From assembly GCA_003990745.1 (NCBI GenBank), contig RBNI01001281.1, positions 1 through 23,270 on the forward strand: a stretch of 23,270 bases of DNA, read 5' to 3'. The position numbers were made by a program, and so were the translations under genes. Positions 20,169-23,270 of the stretch are shown here, in pieces. The notes below the pieces were generated by a model that did no database searches, was not told the DNA's origin, and saw only the letters and a list, made by a program, of their open reading frames with translations. Each line of letters starts with the position of its first letter. The first letter of the stretch is position 1. Source of the DNA: Jimgerdemannia flammicorona (lineage: Eukaryota > Mucoromycota > Endogonomycetes > Endogonales > Endogonaceae).

Positions 20169-21400
20169 TTGAGTTCTCTGAGAGATCAGTGGAAAGGTCT
20201 ATGGAGTAAAGAGGAGGAAAAAGTAGATAAGGAGACTATTGGATATATCTTGGAGAATTGGTACCCTCCACAAGTTGAGAATCTCAAGAACCTAATTCTG
20301 CTAGTCCAGAAGAATAAAATTCTGAATATTCTGTTAGCTATGAAACTAGATATAGCATTTGATAAGAATGGTCTGCTCTGGGACTTTTGGAAGAAGATAG
20401 TAAAAGTCTCAGAAGTACTGGAGGAGATAATGGCTCTTTGCAACTTTATTCTTATATCTAGAGAGTGGGTCAGAAGGCAGAACCTTGGCCTAGTTATACT
20501 GCTCTATAAGGACAAAAGCAGACAGAAGAATTGGAAGAATTAGAGACCAATTATATTTCTAGATATAGATAGAAAGTTAGTCACTAAGTAATTATTGTGA
20601 GGCTGCAGAGAGTGGCCCAACAGGTATTGGAGATAGAGTAATGGGGCTTTATTAGTAGATAGCCAATTAGAGATAAGATAGCATAAGTGTATAGTATAAT
20701 TGAGGAGGTGAGAGTCAGTGGACTGGATGAGAGATTGGTCTTTCTAGATCAGGAAAAGGTCTATGACCAGATTTGGCAAGTTGGGCTGAGAAAGATATTA
20801 GAGAGAATTAGTATTCCTTACTAATTCTGAGTATTAATAATAAGTTTGCTAGAGGAGAGCAGAGCTGTAATCTTGTGTAATAGATATTATAGTGCTGTAT
20901 TTCTACTAGAGAAAGATATTCCCCAGAGAGACCCACTGTCTCCTATTCTATATGCTTTATCATTAGAACTATTAATGAATAGAATTTACTATAAGATAAT
21001 AGGGCTTTCTATTATTAGAGTAGTCTAGAAGGTTTGGGGTCTTTGTAGATAATATAGTAGTTAGACTTAGATCTATTATAAATATGAACACACTGTGAGA
21101 GGTAGTAAATTAATACATATGAGAAGTACTCTAGAGTAAAGCTCAATTGGCATAAGTATAAAATAATAGTACTGAAGAATAGCTTGATCAGTAGAAATAT
21201 TATTGGAACAATTGTCTCTGTGGGAGAGACTGTGAGATATCTGGATATCTTTCTATTAGTATATGATTCAGTCTTACCTAAAGTATGATAGAAGTAGAAG
21301 GTGGGAGAATAAAGGAACATTCTTTAGAATTGGGGGAAATAATATATCTATTAGATATTGAAGCTCTGGTATCTGACATATCATCTAGACTTTTCTATAG
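20169..21400 (+). pseudogene. LINE reverse transcriptase remnant
   Basis: Frames shift at least three times. Recognisable pieces in order: a 124-codon open stretch (20169-20543) ending just before a stop in NWKN-RPIIFLD, which fits the NWRPI motif; FLDQEKVYDQIW at about 20741-20776, motif A; IPQRDPLSPILYALSLE at about 20918-20968, the QGDPLSP motif with Gly to Arg; FVDNIVV at about 21042, the FADD catalytic motif with the second Asp changed to Asn; and VGETVRYL near 21220. The order and spacing are those of a LINE reverse transcriptase. The catalytic D-to-N change, the stops and the frameshifts show it is dead. Confidence 0.85.
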
Positions 21401-21854
21401 ATAGTGAAGAGGTTTCTGAAGATAGCAAAGAACTGAATCTGAATAGAGAGGAGGAGTCAGATTAGTTAAAAGGTCTTGATATCTCTGATCAATAGAGAAA
21501 GTATTAGTCTGGTAGACTTCTTGAAGAGGCTATATTTCCTTCAGACTTAGTGATTGAAGAAGACTATTGAGTTATATAGAGATAAATAAGTGTTTTTGAT
21601 ATAGAGGGTCTAAGAGGTATAGTTCTCTTCTCAGAGATTCTCTGATAATTTGCTATCTATAGTTAGCCTGGGTAGATATCTGTAGTTTAAGATGTTCTAA
21701 TAGAGAGTGGTAGATGGTACTCATTATATTGATCTTTACTAGTAAGATACTAAAGGAGAGATATACTGAGGTCTGGTGATATAGAGATGAGATAGATTAC
21801 TACTAAGTAGCTCTCCTCTGGTAAACTTTGACATTGATGCAGAATTAGTAACAG

Positions 21855-22887
21855 CTTCTTTCTCTACTATCTTATTAGTTATAAGATTTGGTAGACAATC
21901 TTCTGAGTTCCTTTTTTACAACTTATACCTCCTCTATCTCAGATTTATTTACTATATCTATTATAGAGTAGTAGAAAGAAGACAATAGTGATAAGTTGTC
22001 TCTTTATCAGTATTAGATCAGTATCTTCTCCACTTTTTATAGTTTCTGGTACCTCTGACTATATCTAGGATATACTTGTTTTGGTGCAGTATCTTTTTTC
22101 TTTTACTATTATTAATAAGATATCATTATAGTATATCGTAAACTATATAGAGAGTCAGCTGACCTTGGGCATCAAGTGTCAGTATAGGTTATCTATAGGT
22201 TTTCAGTATCTATAGTAGAGCTCTCTGAGCTTTGGTAAGCTTCTTATAGTATAGATGACTATTTCTTAGATAGAATCAGAATGGAAGAAGAGATGGCCAT
22301 CACAGATAGGCAGAAAGATGATTATGGTAGACTAGTTAGATGCTAGACTAGTGACAATTGTCAGAGCTGAAGCAGATGATATATCAGTAGAGCTTTCTGA
22401 TTAGTATAGAGTGGTTAGGTAATAAGTATTACTCTTAGCTACGATTGGTATACTGCAGTATCACTTAGAGATTATTGGAGGGTCTGAGACTATCTGGATC
22501 AAGTGTCTTAACTATACTTAACTAGAACTAAAAGCTGATGTAGCAATATGATCAAGACCTACAGACTTGAGTAGTGAAGTATTAGAGGTCTCCTCTCAAT
22601 TCACATATAAGTCCTCTACTTATATTATTAGGAAAAACTAGGTCCTACTCACTGTTCTGTACTTTGAGAGAGATTTTTCTTTATCTATTACTCTACAGTA
22701 GTAGGGGCTATATAAATTGGCTTAAGTATAGTCTTATATATATATTGGGGTTTTGGATATACATTTTTACTTATTGACATATGATTACTTTTCCCCTAGT
22801 GATAGAGAGAGCATAGTATATAGAATGAGCTATAGGCAATAATACTCTATTATATCTAGCATAATTGAGCTGCTAGACAATAGCTAG
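21855..22887 (+). repeat. LINE 3' region, heavily C-to-T mutated copy
   Basis: Aligns with 17941-18980. In the first 60 aligned bases there are 12 differences: 11 are C-to-T or G-to-A from the upstream copy to this one, one is T-to-C, and there are no transversions. Homology fades after 22887. The polyadenylation signal and poly(A) tail of the other copy are not found here. Confidence 0.85.
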
Positions 22888-23238
22888 TATAGTATATAAT
22901 TTATATCTTCTATTGATTTCTATATAACTCATATAATAACACTTATTTCTACTTCTTTTAATAAGATATTACTTAAAAACTTAGTATATAAGTATACTAA
23001 GAAGCCTTCAGTATAAAAAAGTACTCACTTGAAAGTAGTTATAATGATAATGTCCTTCTTATTAATCATAGTTATAAGAGACTTATTCTTTGCAGTATAT
23101 AGACTGAATTCACCTTGAAATTCAGATTCAATAAAGAGATTTACTTAAATTTTTATAATTTATATACTGATCTCAGTTGTGGCAGAAGTTAGCTAGACTT
23201 TTGGAGTTTAGTCAGAAATACTAGAGTCACTTAGGTAT

Positions 23239-23270
<32 letters not shown>
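22888..23270. other. AT-rich flank ending in poly(T)30
   Basis: No gene or recognisable element. CpG-free AT-rich sequence runs up to a T30 tract (23241-23270) at the window edge. The tract could be the poly(A) tail of a minus-strand retroelement beyond the window, or a homopolymer where the assembly stops. Confidence 0.6.

Larger units (their letters stand above)
19124..22890 (+). mobile_element. degenerate LINE-type retrotransposon
   Basis: An older non-LTR retrotransposon on the plus strand, riddled with TAG/TGA/TAA stops and frame changes. Order: AP-endonuclease-like remnant (about 19266-19690), linker (19690-20240), reverse-transcriptase remnant (20240-21400), thumb/C-terminal remnant and a 3' region (21855-22887) matching the truncated copy upstream. 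No full-length product is possible. I saw no CpG from 19108 to 22136, and only two up to the window end. The endonuclease N-terminal part is not recognisable. It may be lost, lie in the AT-rich block left of the nested insertion, or be mutated beyond recognition. No poly(A) tail or target-site duplication could be identified for this copy. Confidence 0.8.

Overview
The window is nuclear DNA of an intron-rich filamentous fungus. Genes have several short GT-AG introns (68-171 nt), GC-rich coding exons and CT-rich promoters. The orotidine-phosphate decarboxylase is of the compact type seen in Mucoromycota and Basidiomycota. A PRL-type phosphatase and an RNF216/TRIAD3-type RBR ubiquitin ligase are also present. 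I lean towards an early-diverging, repeat-rich (Mucoromycota-like) fungus, but this is inference; a basidiomycete cannot be excluded.

Layout. 322-4342 (-): a 12-exon RNF216-like RBR E3 ligase (861 aa in my model). 5428-6207 (-): a 3-exon PRL/PTP4A-like phosphatase with an intact active site and a CAAX box. 8175-9182 (+): a 3-exon OMP decarboxylase (URA3/pyrG). 10133-11509 (+): an uninterrupted coiled-coil protein built around three exact-length 49-residue units. About 12860-13440: a decayed stretch with coiled-coil-like coding remnants. 13736-15752 (+): a 3-exon protein with C2H2 zinc fingers followed by a long coiled coil. The two intact coiled-coil genes share a sequence motif and look like paralogues. 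With the relic between them they resemble a small, locally expanding and decaying lineage-specific family.

From about 16.4 kb to the end the DNA changes abruptly. It becomes extremely AT-rich and nearly free of CpG, and it holds a wrecked LINE-type (non-LTR) retrotransposon: endonuclease remnant, reverse-transcriptase remnant and 3' region. A second, much less damaged 1.18 kb copy of the LINE 3' region (17929-19107) carries a poly(A) signal, a 23-nt poly(A) tail and an imperfect target-site duplication. It is therefore a 5'-truncated insertion, nested in or just 5' of the older element. In the first 60 aligned bases of the two copies, 11 of 12 differences are C-to-T or G-to-A towards the older copy. 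This is the signature of RIP or of methylation-driven deamination.

The housekeeping genes are not an obvious pathway cluster: pyrimidine synthesis, a membrane phosphatase and a ubiquitin ligase. The most unusual parts are the zinc-finger/coiled-coil family and its decay, the SUMO-interaction-like motifs in the RBR ligase, and the nested LINE copies that record before-and-after mutation states.
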